Shown: positions 50,407 through 58,551 of the stretch, in pieces | Layout of the letters: every line of letters begins with the position of its first letter | How positions within the stretch are numbered: position 1 is the first letter of the stretch | Assembly: GCF_001514215.1 (NCBI RefSeq) | Contig: NZ_KQ948856.1 | Coordinates: 62,001 to 126,000, forward strand | DNA: 64,000 nt | From: Streptomyces bungoensis | GTDB taxonomy: Bacteria; Actinomycetota; Actinomycetes; Streptomycetales; Streptomycetaceae | Reading direction: 5' to 3' | Notes under the pieces: model-generated | Databases searched by the model: none | Told to the model about the DNA's origin: nothing | The model's input: only the letters and a program-made list of their open reading frames with translations | Program-made: the position numbers and the translations under genes

Positions 50407-51202
50407 CGCGGTGGCCGAGCCGGCTGAAGCCCCCGCCGCGCTGCGGCACGCGGAAGAGGTCATGGGGACCGTCTTCTCCTTCGACGTGCGCGGTGGGGAA
50501 CCCGGTGCCGTGCGGCAGGCCCTCGGCACGGCGGTCGCGGGCCTGCACCGGGCCGACGCGCTCTTCTCCACCTACCGCGAGGACAGCGAGGTGTCCCGGC
50601 TGGCCCGCGGCGGGCTGACCGTGGCGCAGGTGGCGCCCGAGGTGGCCGAGGTGCTGGACATGGCGGCCGAGGCGGAGCGGGTGAGCGACGGCTGGTTCAG
50701 CCCGCGCTACCGGGGGTCGGTCGACCCGACCGGCATCGTCAAGGGCTGGGCCGCCGAGCGGGCCGCGCGGCTGCTGGCCGCGGTGGACGGGGTGTGCGGG
50801 GTCAGCGTGAACGGCGGCGGTGACGTCCAGATGCTGGGCGCCCCGGAGCCGCAGCGGCCGTGGCGGGTGGGGATCGCCGATCCGCTGCGTCCGGGCGGCC
50901 TGGCGGCGGTGATCTCGGCGGCCGGGGCCGAGGAGTTGTCGGTGGCCACGTCCGGGACGGCCGAGCGCGGCGCGCACATCGTGGACCCGCGCACGGGGAG
51001 GCCGGCGGTGACGGACCTGGTGTCGGTGACCGTCGTGGGGCCCCGCCTGACCTGGGTGGACTGCTGGGCGACGGCGGCGTTCGCGATGGGTTCGCGGGCC
51101 GGGCTGGCCTGGCTGGAGTCACTGCCGGACATCGAGGCGCTGCTCATCACGGCGGGCGACGAGGTGCGGTGCACCGGGGGGCTGGCGGCCCGGCTGGGCT
51201 GA
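50399..51202 (+). CDS. apbE: FAD:protein FMN transferase
   Basis: A 267-residue ApbE. HAEEVMGTVFSFDV starts the fold; DALFSTYREDSEVSRL, SPRYRGSVDPTGIVKGWAAERA, VNGGGDVQMLG, VATSGTAERGAHIVDPRTG and TWVDCWATAAFAMG are its conserved segments. It transfers FMN from FAD to Ser/Thr in target motifs. The start is GTG, 8 bp before the FMN-protein stop, so translation is coupled. It modifies the FMN-binding proteins of this operon. It lacks a visible signal peptide or lipobox, which is odd for targets that end up outside the membrane. Confidence 0.93.
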   Translation: MADAVAEPAEAPAALRHAEEVMGTVFSFDVRGGEPGAVRQALGTAVAGLHRADALFSTYREDSEVSRLARGGLTVAQVAPEVAEVLDMAAEAERVSDGWFSPRYRGSVDPTGIVKGWAAERAARLLAAVDGVCGVSVNGGGDVQMLGAPEPQRPWRVGIADPLRPGGLAAVISAAGAEELSVATSGTAERGAHIVDPRTGRPAVTDLVSVTVVGPRLTWVDCWATAAFAMGSRAGLAWLESLPDIEALLITAGDEVRCTGGLAARLG

Positions 51203-51289
51203 AAAAGTTTCACCTGATTTGCCCGAAATGGCATCCGGATTCCGTCCTGCACCGTATCCCTTGTGGAGCGAAAATCAGGAGGAACGAAT

Positions 51290-51469
51290 ATGGCCATCTT
51301 CAGCAACCTGATGCCTGCCAATCGCCGTGACCACGGTGGATCGGGACACGGCGACTGGGGCGACAACAACAGTGGCGGCCACAACAACAACAGCGGCGGC
51401 CACAACAACAGCGGCGGCCACGGAAACCGTCACGGCAGCGGCGGCCACGGCGGCCACCACGGCTACTGA
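51290..51469 (+). CDS. Small Gly/His/Asn-rich peptide (59 aa), unknown function
   Basis: A 59-residue protein. The first 14 residues (MAIFSNLMPANRRD) look like a leader; the rest is a low-complexity string of Gly, His, Asn and Ser with repeated SGGH units. By my count there are 9 His, about 18 Gly and 10 Asn, and the end is HHGY. AGGAGGAACG gives a strong ribosome site 4-9 bp before the ATG. It could bind metal ions (Ni, Cu, Zn), or be a ribosomally made secreted peptide whose exporter and kinase follow. A stem-loop separates it from the exporter gene. No family recognised. Confidence 0.7.
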   Translation: MAIFSNLMPANRRDHGGSGHGDWGDNNSGGHNNNSGGHNNSGGHGNRHGSGGHGGHHGY

Positions 51470-51485
51470 TCGCCACCCGAAGGTG

Positions 51486-51517
51486 AGCGGACCGGATTCG
51501 AGCGGACCCGGTCCGCT
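51486..51517 (+). terminator. Hairpin between peptide and exporter genes
   Basis: AGCGGACC (51486-51493) can pair with GGTCCGCT (51510-51517) over a 16-base loop. A second AGCGGACC lies at 51501. The element could lower transcription into the exporter, so the peptide is made in excess. Confidence 0.45.
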
Positions 51518-51543
51518 TCGCCGCACCCGGAGGATTGCGTGAC

Positions 51544-53379
51544 ATGGCGAAGGTCCTGCGTCGTCTGCTGTCACTCGGTGAGCCCTCCGACGCCGTCGTC
51601 GAGGCCGCGCCGCCGGTGCCGCCGCGCGAGGTGTTCCGCCGGTTCTGGCCGTACACCCGGGGTGGCCGGCGCTGGCTGATCCCCATCGTCGTCTTCAGCC
51701 TGGTCGGCCCCCTCATCGACGCGGCGGAGATCTGGCTCTTCAAGATCGTCGTCGACGACGTGCTCGTGCCCAAGGACCTGGGGCCGTTCCTGTGGATCGC
51801 GCCGACCTACCTGGGGCTCATCCTCTTCTCCGGCATCCTCGCGTTCGCCGACGACGTGACCTCGACCTGGGTCGGGGAAGGCTTCCTGCTCTCGCTGCGC
51901 TCGGACGTCTTCCGGCACGTCCAGGGGCTGTCGCTCGGCTTCTTCGAACGCCGGCGGCTCGGGGACGTGCTGTCCCGGGTCACCGGTGACGTCGACGCCG
52001 TCGAGACGTTCCTGCTCTCTGGGGTGGCGGACGCCCTGTACTACGTGGTCCGCCTCGGTCTCTTCCTCGGCCTGCTGTTCTCCCTGTCCTGGGACCTGAC
52101 CCTGCTGGCCCTGGTCATCGTGCCGATGTTCTGGGCCGCCGCCCGGCACTTCTCCCGGCTGAGCAAGGAGGCCGCGCGGGAGCGCAGGCGGCGCAGCGGC
52201 TCGCTCAGCGCGATCGCCGAGGAGTCCCTGGGCAACGTCGCACTGGTGCAGGCGTACAACCGGCAGGGCTGGGAGGAGAACCGCTTCCACCGGGAGAACC
52301 TCGGCAGGTTCCGGGCGGTGATGACCTCGACGCGGATCCGCGCCGTCTACCGCCCCATCGTGGAGCTCATCGAGGTGTCCGGCGCTCTCGCGGTGATGGG
52401 GCTCGGCACCTGGAAGCTGGCCCAGGGGCAGCTCACACTGGGCGGGCTGCTGGTCTTCCTCGCGCTGATCAGCAAGCTCTACAGCCCGGTGCGCGGCCTG
52501 TCCCGGCTGGGCACCACCTTCTACGCGGCCTCCGCCTCCGCCGAGCGGATCATCGAACTGCTCGACCAGCGACCGCAGGTGGCCGAACTGCCGCAGGCCC
52601 GGCCCACCGGGCGGGCCCGCGGGGACGTGCAGTTCGACGACGTCTGGTTCCGCTACCCCGGCGCCTCGTCCTGGGCGCTGTCGGGGGTGTCCTTCCACGC
52701 GGCACCCGGGGAGACGCTGGCGCTGGTGGGGGCCAGCGGGGCCGGCAAGTCGACGGTCGCGAAACTGCAGTTGCGGTTCTACGACCCCGAGCGCGGGGCC
52801 GTGCTCCTGGACGGCACCGACCTGCGGGAGCTGCGCCTGGCCGACGTGCGCGAGAACGTGTCGGTCGTGCTGCAGGAGACGCTCGTCTTCCACGGCACCG
52901 TGCGGGAGAACATCGCCTACGGCCGCCCGGAGGCCCCGGAGGCGGACATCGTCGCCGCGGCGCGCGCCGCGCAGGCGCACGAGTTCATCGAACGGCTTCC
53001 GGAGGGCTACGACACGCTGGTCGGCCAGCGCGGCCGGACGCTGTCCGGCGGGCAGTGCCAGCGGCTGGCGATCGCCCGCGCCATGATCAGGGACGCGCCG
53101 GTGCTGCTGCTGGACGAGCCGACCACCGGGCTCGACGTCCGCTCGGGGCGGCGGATCATGGACCCGCTGCGCCGGCTGATGGCCGGCCGGACGACCGTCG
53201 TCATCTCCCACAACCTGCTGACCGTCCGCGACGCCACCCGCATCGTGGTGCTCGACCACGGCCGGGTCGTGGAGGACGGCTCCCATGACGAGCTGATCAA
53301 GCGCGACGGGGCGTACGCCCGGCTGTACCGGCTCAGCGCGGTGGCCGGGCCCCCGACCGAAGGGAAGGTGCTGTCGTGA
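51544..53379 (+). CDS. ABC-type exporter (fused membrane and ATPase domains)
   Basis: A 611-residue half-transporter. Six membrane helices occupy residues 40-320 (with the Q-rich type segment RLGDVLSRVTGDVDAVE). The ATPase has Walker A with K402 (GASGAGKST), the signature LSGGQCQRLAIARA, Walker B (VLLLDEPTTGLD) and the H-loop His (VISHNLL). It should work as a homodimer exporting lipid, peptide or drug. There is no C39 peptidase domain. The ATG at 51544 has GGAGG 10 bp upstream. The kinase gene begins in its stop (GTGA overlap). The small peptide lies upstream. Confidence 0.88.
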   Translation: MAKVLRRLLSLGEPSDAVVEAAPPVPPREVFRRFWPYTRGGRRWLIPIVVFSLVGPLIDAAEIWLFKIVVDDVLVPKDLGPFLWIAPTYLGLILFSGILAFADDVTSTWVGEGFLLSLRSDVFRHVQGLSLGFFERRRLGDVLSRVTGDVDAVETFLLSGVADALYYVVRLGLFLGLLFSLSWDLTLLALVIVPMFWAAARHFSRLSKEAARERRRRSGSLSAIAEESLGNVALVQAYNRQGWEENRFHRENLGRFRAVMTSTRIRAVYRPIVELIEVSGALAVMGLGTWKLAQGQLTLGGLLVFLALISKLYSPVRGLSRLGTTFYAASASAERIIELLDQRPQVAELPQARPTGRARGDVQFDDVWFRYPGASSWALSGVSFHAAPGETLALVGASGAGKSTVAKLQLRFYDPERGAVLLDGTDLRELRLADVRENVSVVLQETLVFHGTVRENIAYGRPEAPEADIVAAARAAQAHEFIERLPEGYDTLVGQRGRTLSGGQCQRLAIARAMIRDAPVLLLDEPTTGLDVRSGRRIMDPLRRLMAGRTTVVISHNLLTVRDATRIVVLDHGRVVEDGSHDELIKRDGAYARLYRLSAVAGPPTEGKVLS

Positions 53380-54251
53380 GCGTCTCCACCACCGAGGCCC
53401 CTCCCCTGGCCCCACCCCTCCCCCCGGGCACCGAGCCGGCCCCGGGCTACCAGGTGCTGGGGCATCTGGCGCGCACCGGCTGGCTGGACGTCTACGACGC
53501 CTGGAGCGAGGAACGGGCCTGCCGCTGCGTCATCAAGGCACTGCGCCCCGACCACCGGGGCGAGGAGGGGCCGACCGAGCGGCTGCTGCGTGAGGGACGG
53601 TGGCTGCGCCGCTTCACCCACCCGCACCTGGTGCGCGGCTACGAGACCCTCGAGGCGCCCGAGCCGCTCGTCGTCCTGGAGACCCTGACCGGCGAGACGC
53701 TGTCCCACCTCGTGCACCGGCTGCGGCGCCGGCCGGCCGCCACCGACGTGGCGCTGCTCGGCGTCCAGCTGTGCTCCGCGGTGCACTACCTGCACCGGCA
53801 GGGTCTGCTGCACCTGGACGTCAAGTCGTCCAACGTGGTGGTGGAGCGCGGCCACGCGAAGGTGCTGGACCTGAGCCTGGCGCGGCCGCCCGGTCCCGCG
53901 CCCGCCGGGATCGGCACCTGCTGCTACCTGTCCCCGGAACAGGCCCGCGGCGAGCCGCTCACGGCCGCCGCCGACGTGTGGGGCATCGGCATCACCCTGT
54001 TCGAGGTGGCCTGCGGCGACGTGCCGTTCGCCTGCCCGGGACCGGCGACCGGATCCGGCGGCGGTTCCGCCGGTGCGCGGTACCCCCAGGTGCGGTACCC
54101 GGTCCCGCCGATCGCGTCCCGGCGGCGCCTGCCCCCCGCGCTCGCCACCGCCGTCGACCGCTGCCTGAGCCCCGACCCGTCCGCCCGGCCCGCGGTCACC
54201 GCACTGGCGGCGGCCCTGGCGGCGACGCTGCCCGGCCCGGGGCGCGGCTGA
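53376..54251 (+). CDS. Ser/Thr protein kinase-like protein coupled to the exporter
   Basis: A 291-residue Hanks-type kinase domain without membrane anchor. The ATP Lys is in CVIKALRPDH and the catalytic Asp is in HLDVKSSNVVVE (the usual HRD is HLD). The magnesium Asp lies in LDLSLARP, where DFG reads DLS; SPEQARGE replaces APE. The glycine loop (LGHLARTGWLDVYDAW) is degenerate. Activity is likely but weakly supported. It starts in the exporter stop (GTGA), so the two are coupled; phosphorylation of the exporter or of the His-rich peptide is a possible role. Confidence 0.8.
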   Translation: MSVSTTEAPPLAPPLPPGTEPAPGYQVLGHLARTGWLDVYDAWSEERACRCVIKALRPDHRGEEGPTERLLREGRWLRRFTHPHLVRGYETLEAPEPLVVLETLTGETLSHLVHRLRRRPAATDVALLGVQLCSAVHYLHRQGLLHLDVKSSNVVVERGHAKVLDLSLARPPGPAPAGIGTCCYLSPEQARGEPLTAAADVWGIGITLFEVACGDVPFACPGPATGSGGGSAGARYPQVRYPVPPIASRRRLPPALATAVDRCLSPDPSARPAVTALAAALAATLPGPGRG

Positions 54252-54257
54252 TTCCCG

Positions 54258-55022
54258 TTACGTCTGGCCGGTTCCCGTCAGCACCTGCCCCGTCTGGAGG
54301 TGGGCCGTGGCGAGGACCGTGCCGTCGGGGGAGACCAGGCGGGCGCCGGACACGCCCCGGGAGTCGACCCGGGCCGTGCTGCCCCAGTCGCCCTGGCCCT
54401 CGCGCAGGGCGAACTCGCCGAGGCGGACCGTCCCGCCGTCGGAGCGCTCCAGCAGGCAGGTGACCTTGCCGCTGTAGGGTCTGCCGGCACCGTCGAGGGC
54501 GACGGACATGAAGATCCAGCCCGGCCTGCCGGGGTGCGCGTAGACCTCGCCGACGGAGCGTCCGGCGTCGGCCGCCGAGGTCATGTCGCCGACCAGCATG
54601 GGCTCGCCGCGCGGGGCGGCCGGTGCCGAGGCGGTGACGTCCTCGATGGCCGTGCCGACGGCCCAGCCCGCGAACCCGCAGAGGGCGGCGAGCGTGACGG
54701 CGGCCGGCGCGAGCCCGATGCGGGCCAGGACCGGACGGCCGCCCAGGCCGCGTGCGCGCGCGGACCCGTGGCCCTCGTGCGCCGTGGTGTCCGGCGTCAG
54801 CCTGCGGACCACCCGGGTCTCGAACCCGAGCGGTGGCTCCTGGTCCGGCAGCAGGCCGATCAGCCGTTCGCCGACCCGGCAGAGCGGCTCGATGAACTGC
54901 CGGCAGTCCGCGCACCGGTCCAGGTGGGCGATCGCCTCCGCCCGCTCCCGTCCGGGCAGCACGCCCAGCGCCAGCTCGGCACTGGCCTCTCGCAACTGCT
55001 CGCAGCTCATGTCACTCGGCAT
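54258..55022 (-). CDS. Zinc-finger anti-sigma factor
   Basis: A 254-residue membrane protein with a ZAS-type anti-sigma domain: H33-x3-C37-x2-C40 (AHLDRCADC). One membrane helix follows (residues about 105-125, AAVTLAALCGFAGWAVGTAI), then a C-terminal outer domain. It should hold the sigma factor encoded just upstream until the signal arrives. The start overlaps the sigma gene by 11 bp. Outer-domain residues (IFMSVALDGAGRPYSGKVTCLLERSDG) suggest an RskA-like fold. Confidence 0.9.
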   Translation of the reverse strand: MPSDMSCEQLREASAELALGVLPGRERAEAIAHLDRCADCRQFIEPLCRVGERLIGLLPDQEPPLGFETRVVRRLTPDTTAHEGHGSARARGLGGRPVLARIGLAPAAVTLAALCGFAGWAVGTAIEDVTASAPAAPRGEPMLVGDMTSAADAGRSVGEVYAHPGRPGWIFMSVALDGAGRPYSGKVTCLLERSDGGTVRLGEFALREGQGDWGSTARVDSRGVSGARLVSPDGTVLATAHLQTGQVLTGTGQT

Positions 55023-55656
55023 GGTCGCCTCGCCTCACCGACGCGAGGGTCTTGCGCAGCTTCGCCATCGCCGCCCTGATCCGCGTCTTGGCGGTGCCCA
55101 GCGGAATGCCCTCCGCGTCGGCGATCTGCTGGGCCGTCATTCCGTAGATACCTGCCATCACCAGGGCACGGGCCTGTTCCCGCGGCAGTCGCGCCAGGGC
55201 GGCCCGGAGCCGGGACGAGGCCTCGTCGGCCAGCGCCCACCGCTCGGGGGTCTCGGTGACGACGCCGAGCAGGGCGTCGAGGTCCTCGGGTGCCACCGGC
55301 TCCGTCCGCCGGGCGCGGACGGCATCGATGGCGAGGTTGTGCGCGATGGTCGTCAGCCAGGTCGCGACCGAACCGCGGCGCGAGTCGTAGATCTGCGCGT
55401 GACGCCAGGCGCGCTCGAACGTCTGCTGGGCGATGTCCTCGGCGAGCTGAGGATCTCCGGTGACCGCCATGGCGACGCCGAAGACCCGGTGCTGGAACCT
55501 CCGTACGAAAGTGACGGCGAGGTCCGGGTCCCCGGTGGCCAGTCCGGACAGCAGTGCTTCGTCCGGGAGCCGGTCCACCGGGGACCGAAAACCCGTCACA
55601 CCTCTATGTACGGCTGGGCGCCGCCACGGGATTGCCCGCCCGTTGCGGAAGGTCAC
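55012..55656 (-). CDS. ECF sigma factor
   Basis: An ECF sigma factor of up to 214 residues. Region 2 is seen in DPDLAVTFVRRFQHRVFGVAMAVTGDPQLAEDIAQQTFERAWRHA...YDSRRGSVATWLTTIAHNLAIDAVRARR. Region 4 is ALARLPREQARALVMAGIYGMTAQQIADAEGIPLGTAKTRIRAAMAKLRKTL. Its anti-sigma gene follows with an 11-bp overlap. The start is uncertain: GTG at 55654-55656 and GTG at 55597-55599 (VTGFRSPVDRLPDE) both have a close GAGG. It follows argR by 40 bp on the same strand and may be partly cotranscribed. Confidence 0.9.
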   Translation of the reverse strand: MTFRNGRAIPWRRPAVHRGVTGFRSPVDRLPDEALLSGLATGDPDLAVTFVRRFQHRVFGVAMAVTGDPQLAEDIAQQTFERAWRHAQIYDSRRGSVATWLTTIAHNLAIDAVRARRTEPVAPEDLDALLGVVTETPERWALADEASSRLRAALARLPREQARALVMAGIYGMTAQQIADAEGIPLGTAKTRIRAAMAKLRKTLASVRRGDHAE

Positions 55657-55696
55657 CCCTCCATCTAACGCCCCCGGCTCGGGCTCCGCACCCGGG

Positions 55697-56242
55697 TCAG
55701 TGCCCGTTCTGCGCGAGGCGCAGCAGATGGTCCGCGAGCGCCTGGCCGCCGGCCGGCTCGCGGCTGATCAGCAGCAGGGTGTCGTCACCGGCGATGGTGC
55801 CGAGGATGTCGTGCAGTTCGGCCTGGTCGATCGCCGAGGCCAGGAACTGGGCCGCGCCCGGCGGGGTGCGCAGGACCACGAGGTTGGCGGAGGCCTCCGC
55901 GGAGATCAGCAGCTCCTGGGAGAGCCGCCGCATGCGTTCCTCCTTCGCCGACCCCCCGAGCGGTGCGCGGGGGGTACGGAACCCGCCCTCGCTCGGCACC
56001 GCGTAGATCAGGTCGCCGTCGGTGTTGCGGATCTTCACCGCGTTCAGCTCGTCGAGGTCCCGGGAGAGCGTGGCCTGGGTGACGTTCAGCCCGTCGTCGG
56101 CGAGCAGCTTCGCCAGCTGGCTCTGCGACCGCACCGGCTGCCGGTTGAGGATGTCCACGATCCGGCGGTGGCGGGCGGTGCGGGTCTGCGGCACGGCGGG
56201 CCCGGCGCCCGCCGCCTGCTCGTGGTCCTGCGCCTGGCTCAT
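55697..56242 (-). CDS. argR: Arginine repressor
   Basis: A 181-residue ArgR. The N-terminal winged helix is RHRRIVDILNRQPVRSQSQLAKLLADDGLNVTQATLSRDLDELNAVKIR; the C-terminal hexamer and arginine-binding part contains LRTPPGAAQFLASAIDQAELHDILGTIAGDDTLLLI. With arginine it binds ARG boxes, present here upstream of argG and argC. It lies last in argC-J-B-D-R, 7 bp after argD. The N-terminal 20 residues are an unconserved extension. Confidence 0.95.
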   Translation of the reverse strand: MSQAQDHEQAAGAGPAVPQTRTARHRRIVDILNRQPVRSQSQLAKLLADDGLNVTQATLSRDLDELNAVKIRNTDGDLIYAVPSEGGFRTPRAPLGGSAKEERMRRLSQELLISAEASANLVVLRTPPGAAQFLASAIDQAELHDILGTIAGDDTLLLISREPAGGQALADHLLRLAQNGH

Positions 56243-56249
56243 CGTCGTC

Positions 56250-57458
56250 TCATTCCCCGGTTCGTCCGTCCCCGTCGCTTGCGTCGAGGATGCCGGGCAG
56301 CGCCCGGAGCAGCGCGCCCGCCTCGTCGTCGCGGAGGTTCAGCGGCGGCATGAGCCGTACGACGTCGGGGGCGGGCGCGTTCACCAGGAACCCGGCCTCC
56401 TGGGCCGCCTGCTGCACCTGTGGCGCGTGCGGCCCGGTGAGCACGATACCCAGCAGCAGGCCCGCGCCCCGGACATAATCGATCAACGGGTGGCCCAGGG
56501 CCTCGATTCCCTCGCGCAGTTTCTCGCCCTGCCGCTTGGCGTTCTCCAGCAGCCCCTGGTCCGCGACGGTGTCGAGGACGGCGAGCCCGGCGGCGCAGGC
56601 GACCGGGTTGCCGCCGAAGGTGGTGCCGTGCTGGCCCGGCTGCAGCAGGTCCGCGGCGCGGCCGAAGGCGACGGTGGCGCCGAGCGGCAGCCCGCCGCCG
56701 AGCTGCTTGGCGAGGGTGACGACGTCGGGCAGGACGCCCTCGTGGGCCTGGTACGCGAACCAGGTGCCGGTGCGGCCGACGCCGGTCTGCACCTCGTCCA
56801 GGACCAGCAGGGCACCCGTGGCGGCGGTGATCGCGCGGGCCGCCTTGAGGTAGCCGGGCGGGGGCACGACCACGCCGTTCTCGCCCTGGATCGGCTCGAT
56901 GACGACGAGGGCCGTCTCCTCGGTGACCGCCGCGGCCAGCGCCTGCGCGTCGCCGTAGGGCACGTGGGTGACGTCGCCGGGCAGCGGCAGGAACGGTTCC
57001 CGCTTGGCGGGCTGGCCGGTGAGCGCGAGGGCGCCCATGGTGCGGCCGTGGAAGCCGCCCTGGGTGGCGACCATGTGGGTCCGCCCGGTCAGCCGGCCGA
57101 TCTTGACGGCTGCCTCGTTGGCCTCGGCGCCGGAGTTGCAGAAGAAGACCCGGCCCTCGCGGCCGAAGAGCTGCAGGAGCCGTTCGGCGAGGGCGACGGT
57201 GGGCTCGGCCAGGAAGAGGTTGGAGACGTGGCCGAGGGAGGCGATCTGCCGGCTGACGGCCTCCACGATCGCCGGGTGGGCGTGGCCGAGGGCGTTGGTG
57301 GCGATGCCGCCGACGAAGTCGAGGTAGGCGCGGCCCTCGGCGTCCCAGACCTTCAGGCCCTCGCCGCGCACCAGGGGCAGCCTCGGGGTGCCGTAGTTGT
57401 TCATCAGCGCGCCCTGCCAGCGCGCGGTCAGTTCCGTGTTGGTCGCGGTGCCCGTCAT
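56250..57458 (-). CDS. argD: Acetylornithine aminotransferase
   Basis: A 402-residue class-III PLP aminotransferase: NSGAEANEAAVKIGRLTG, GFHGRTMGALALTGQ, LLVLDEVQTGVGRTGTWFAYQ (PLP Asp region) and LAKQLGGGLPLGA, which holds the cofactor Lys, then GTTFGGNPVACAAGL. It converts N-acetylglutamate semialdehyde to N-acetylornithine and may also serve lysine synthesis. The start overlaps the argB stop by 4 bp (ATGA). Confidence 0.95.
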   Translation of the reverse strand: MTGTATNTELTARWQGALMNNYGTPRLPLVRGEGLKVWDAEGRAYLDFVGGIATNALGHAHPAIVEAVSRQIASLGHVSNLFLAEPTVALAERLLQLFGREGRVFFCNSGAEANEAAVKIGRLTGRTHMVATQGGFHGRTMGALALTGQPAKREPFLPLPGDVTHVPYGDAQALAAAVTEETALVVIEPIQGENGVVVPPPGYLKAARAITAATGALLVLDEVQTGVGRTGTWFAYQAHEGVLPDVVTLAKQLGGGLPLGATVAFGRAADLLQPGQHGTTFGGNPVACAAGLAVLDTVADQGLLENAKRQGEKLREGIEALGHPLIDYVRGAGLLLGIVLTGPHAPQVQQAAQEAGFLVNAPAPDVVRLMPPLNLRDDEAGALLRALPGILDASDGDGRTGE

Positions 57459-58390
57459 GACTGCTCCCCCTCGGCTTCGTCGGGTACGACCATGGTGCCG
57501 ATGCCCTCGTCGGTGAAGATCTCCAGCAGGATGGAGTGCTGGACCCGGCCGTCGATGACGCGGGCGGTGTGCACGCCGTTGCGCACGGCGTGCAGGCAGC
57601 CCTCCATCTTCGGCACCATGCCGGCGGCCAGGTCCGGCAGCAGCTTCTCCAGCTGGGACGCGGTGAGGCGGCTGATCACCTCGTCGGAGTGCGGCCAGTC
57701 CTCGTAGAGGCCCTCGACGTCGGTGAGGACCATGAGCGTTTCGGCGCCCAGTGCCGCAGCGAGTGCCGCAGCCGCCGTATCAGCATTGACGTTGTAGACA
57801 TGTCCGTCGTCCTGGGAGCGGGCGATCGAGGAGACGACCGGGATGCGGCCGTCGGCGAGCAGGGCCTCGATGGCTCCGGTGTCGATGTCGGTGATCTCGC
57901 CGACCCGGCCGATGTCGACCAGCTCGCCGTCGATCTCGGGCCGGTGCCGGGTGGCGGTGATGGTGTGCGCGTCCTCGCCGGTGAGGCCGACGGCGAGCGG
58001 GCCGTGCCGGTTGAGCAGGCCGACCAGCTCGCGCTGCACCTGTCCGGCCAGCACCATGCGGACGACGTCCATGGCGTCCTCGGTGGTGACGCGCAGGCCC
58101 GCCTTGAACTCGCTGACGATGCCGTGCCGGTCGAGCGCCCGGCTGATCTGCGGGCCGCCGCCGTGCACGACGACCGGCTTCAGCCCGGCGTGGTGCAGGA
58201 ACACCACGTCCTGGGCGAAGGCGGCCTTCAGCTCGTCGTCGATCATGGCGTTGCCGCCGAACTTGATGACGACGGTCTTGCCGTTGTGCCGGACCAGCCA
58301 GGGCAGGGCCTCGATGAGGATCTGCGCCTTGGGCAGCGCGGTGTGCTTGCGCGTCGTGGACTTTCGCTCTTCTGAGTGATTGACCGTCAT
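57455..58390 (-). CDS. argB: Acetylglutamate kinase
   Basis: A 311-residue amino-acid kinase: VVIKFGGNAMID, HGGGPQISRALDRHGI, GLLNRHGPLAVGLTGEDAHTI, VNADTAAAALAAALGAETLMVLTDVEGLY. It phosphorylates N-acetylglutamate and is usually the feedback-controlled step. The N-terminal 20 residues (MTVNHSEERKSTTRKHTALP) are an extra helix typical of arginine-sensitive kinases. It is 161 bp from argJ and overlaps argD by 4 bp. Confidence 0.95.
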   Translation of the reverse strand: MTVNHSEERKSTTRKHTALPKAQILIEALPWLVRHNGKTVVIKFGGNAMIDDELKAAFAQDVVFLHHAGLKPVVVHGGGPQISRALDRHGIVSEFKAGLRVTTEDAMDVVRMVLAGQVQRELVGLLNRHGPLAVGLTGEDAHTITATRHRPEIDGELVDIGRVGEITDIDTGAIEALLADGRIPVVSSIARSQDDGHVYNVNADTAAAALAAALGAETLMVLTDVEGLYEDWPHSDEVISRLTASQLEKLLPDLAAGMVPKMEGCLHAVRNGVHTARVIDGRVQHSILLEIFTDEGIGTMVVPDEAEGEQS

Positions 58391-58551
58391 AGCCGACTTT
58401 CGGAAGTATTCGGGTCAGCCGCCGGGCGGGCGGTGCTGGCCTGCGGAGGCGATGTAAGACTCATCCCGGACTCGTCCGGGGCGAGCGGTCGCCTGTGAGA
58501 CAGGAACCCTCGCTGGTGACGCCGAGGACCCGCGACAACCAAGCGGGCACG

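Noticed and set aside
51290..54251. Lanthipeptide cluster
   Set aside because: There is no LanM, LanKC, LanB/C or cyclase, and the peptide has no Cys, so thioether rings cannot form.
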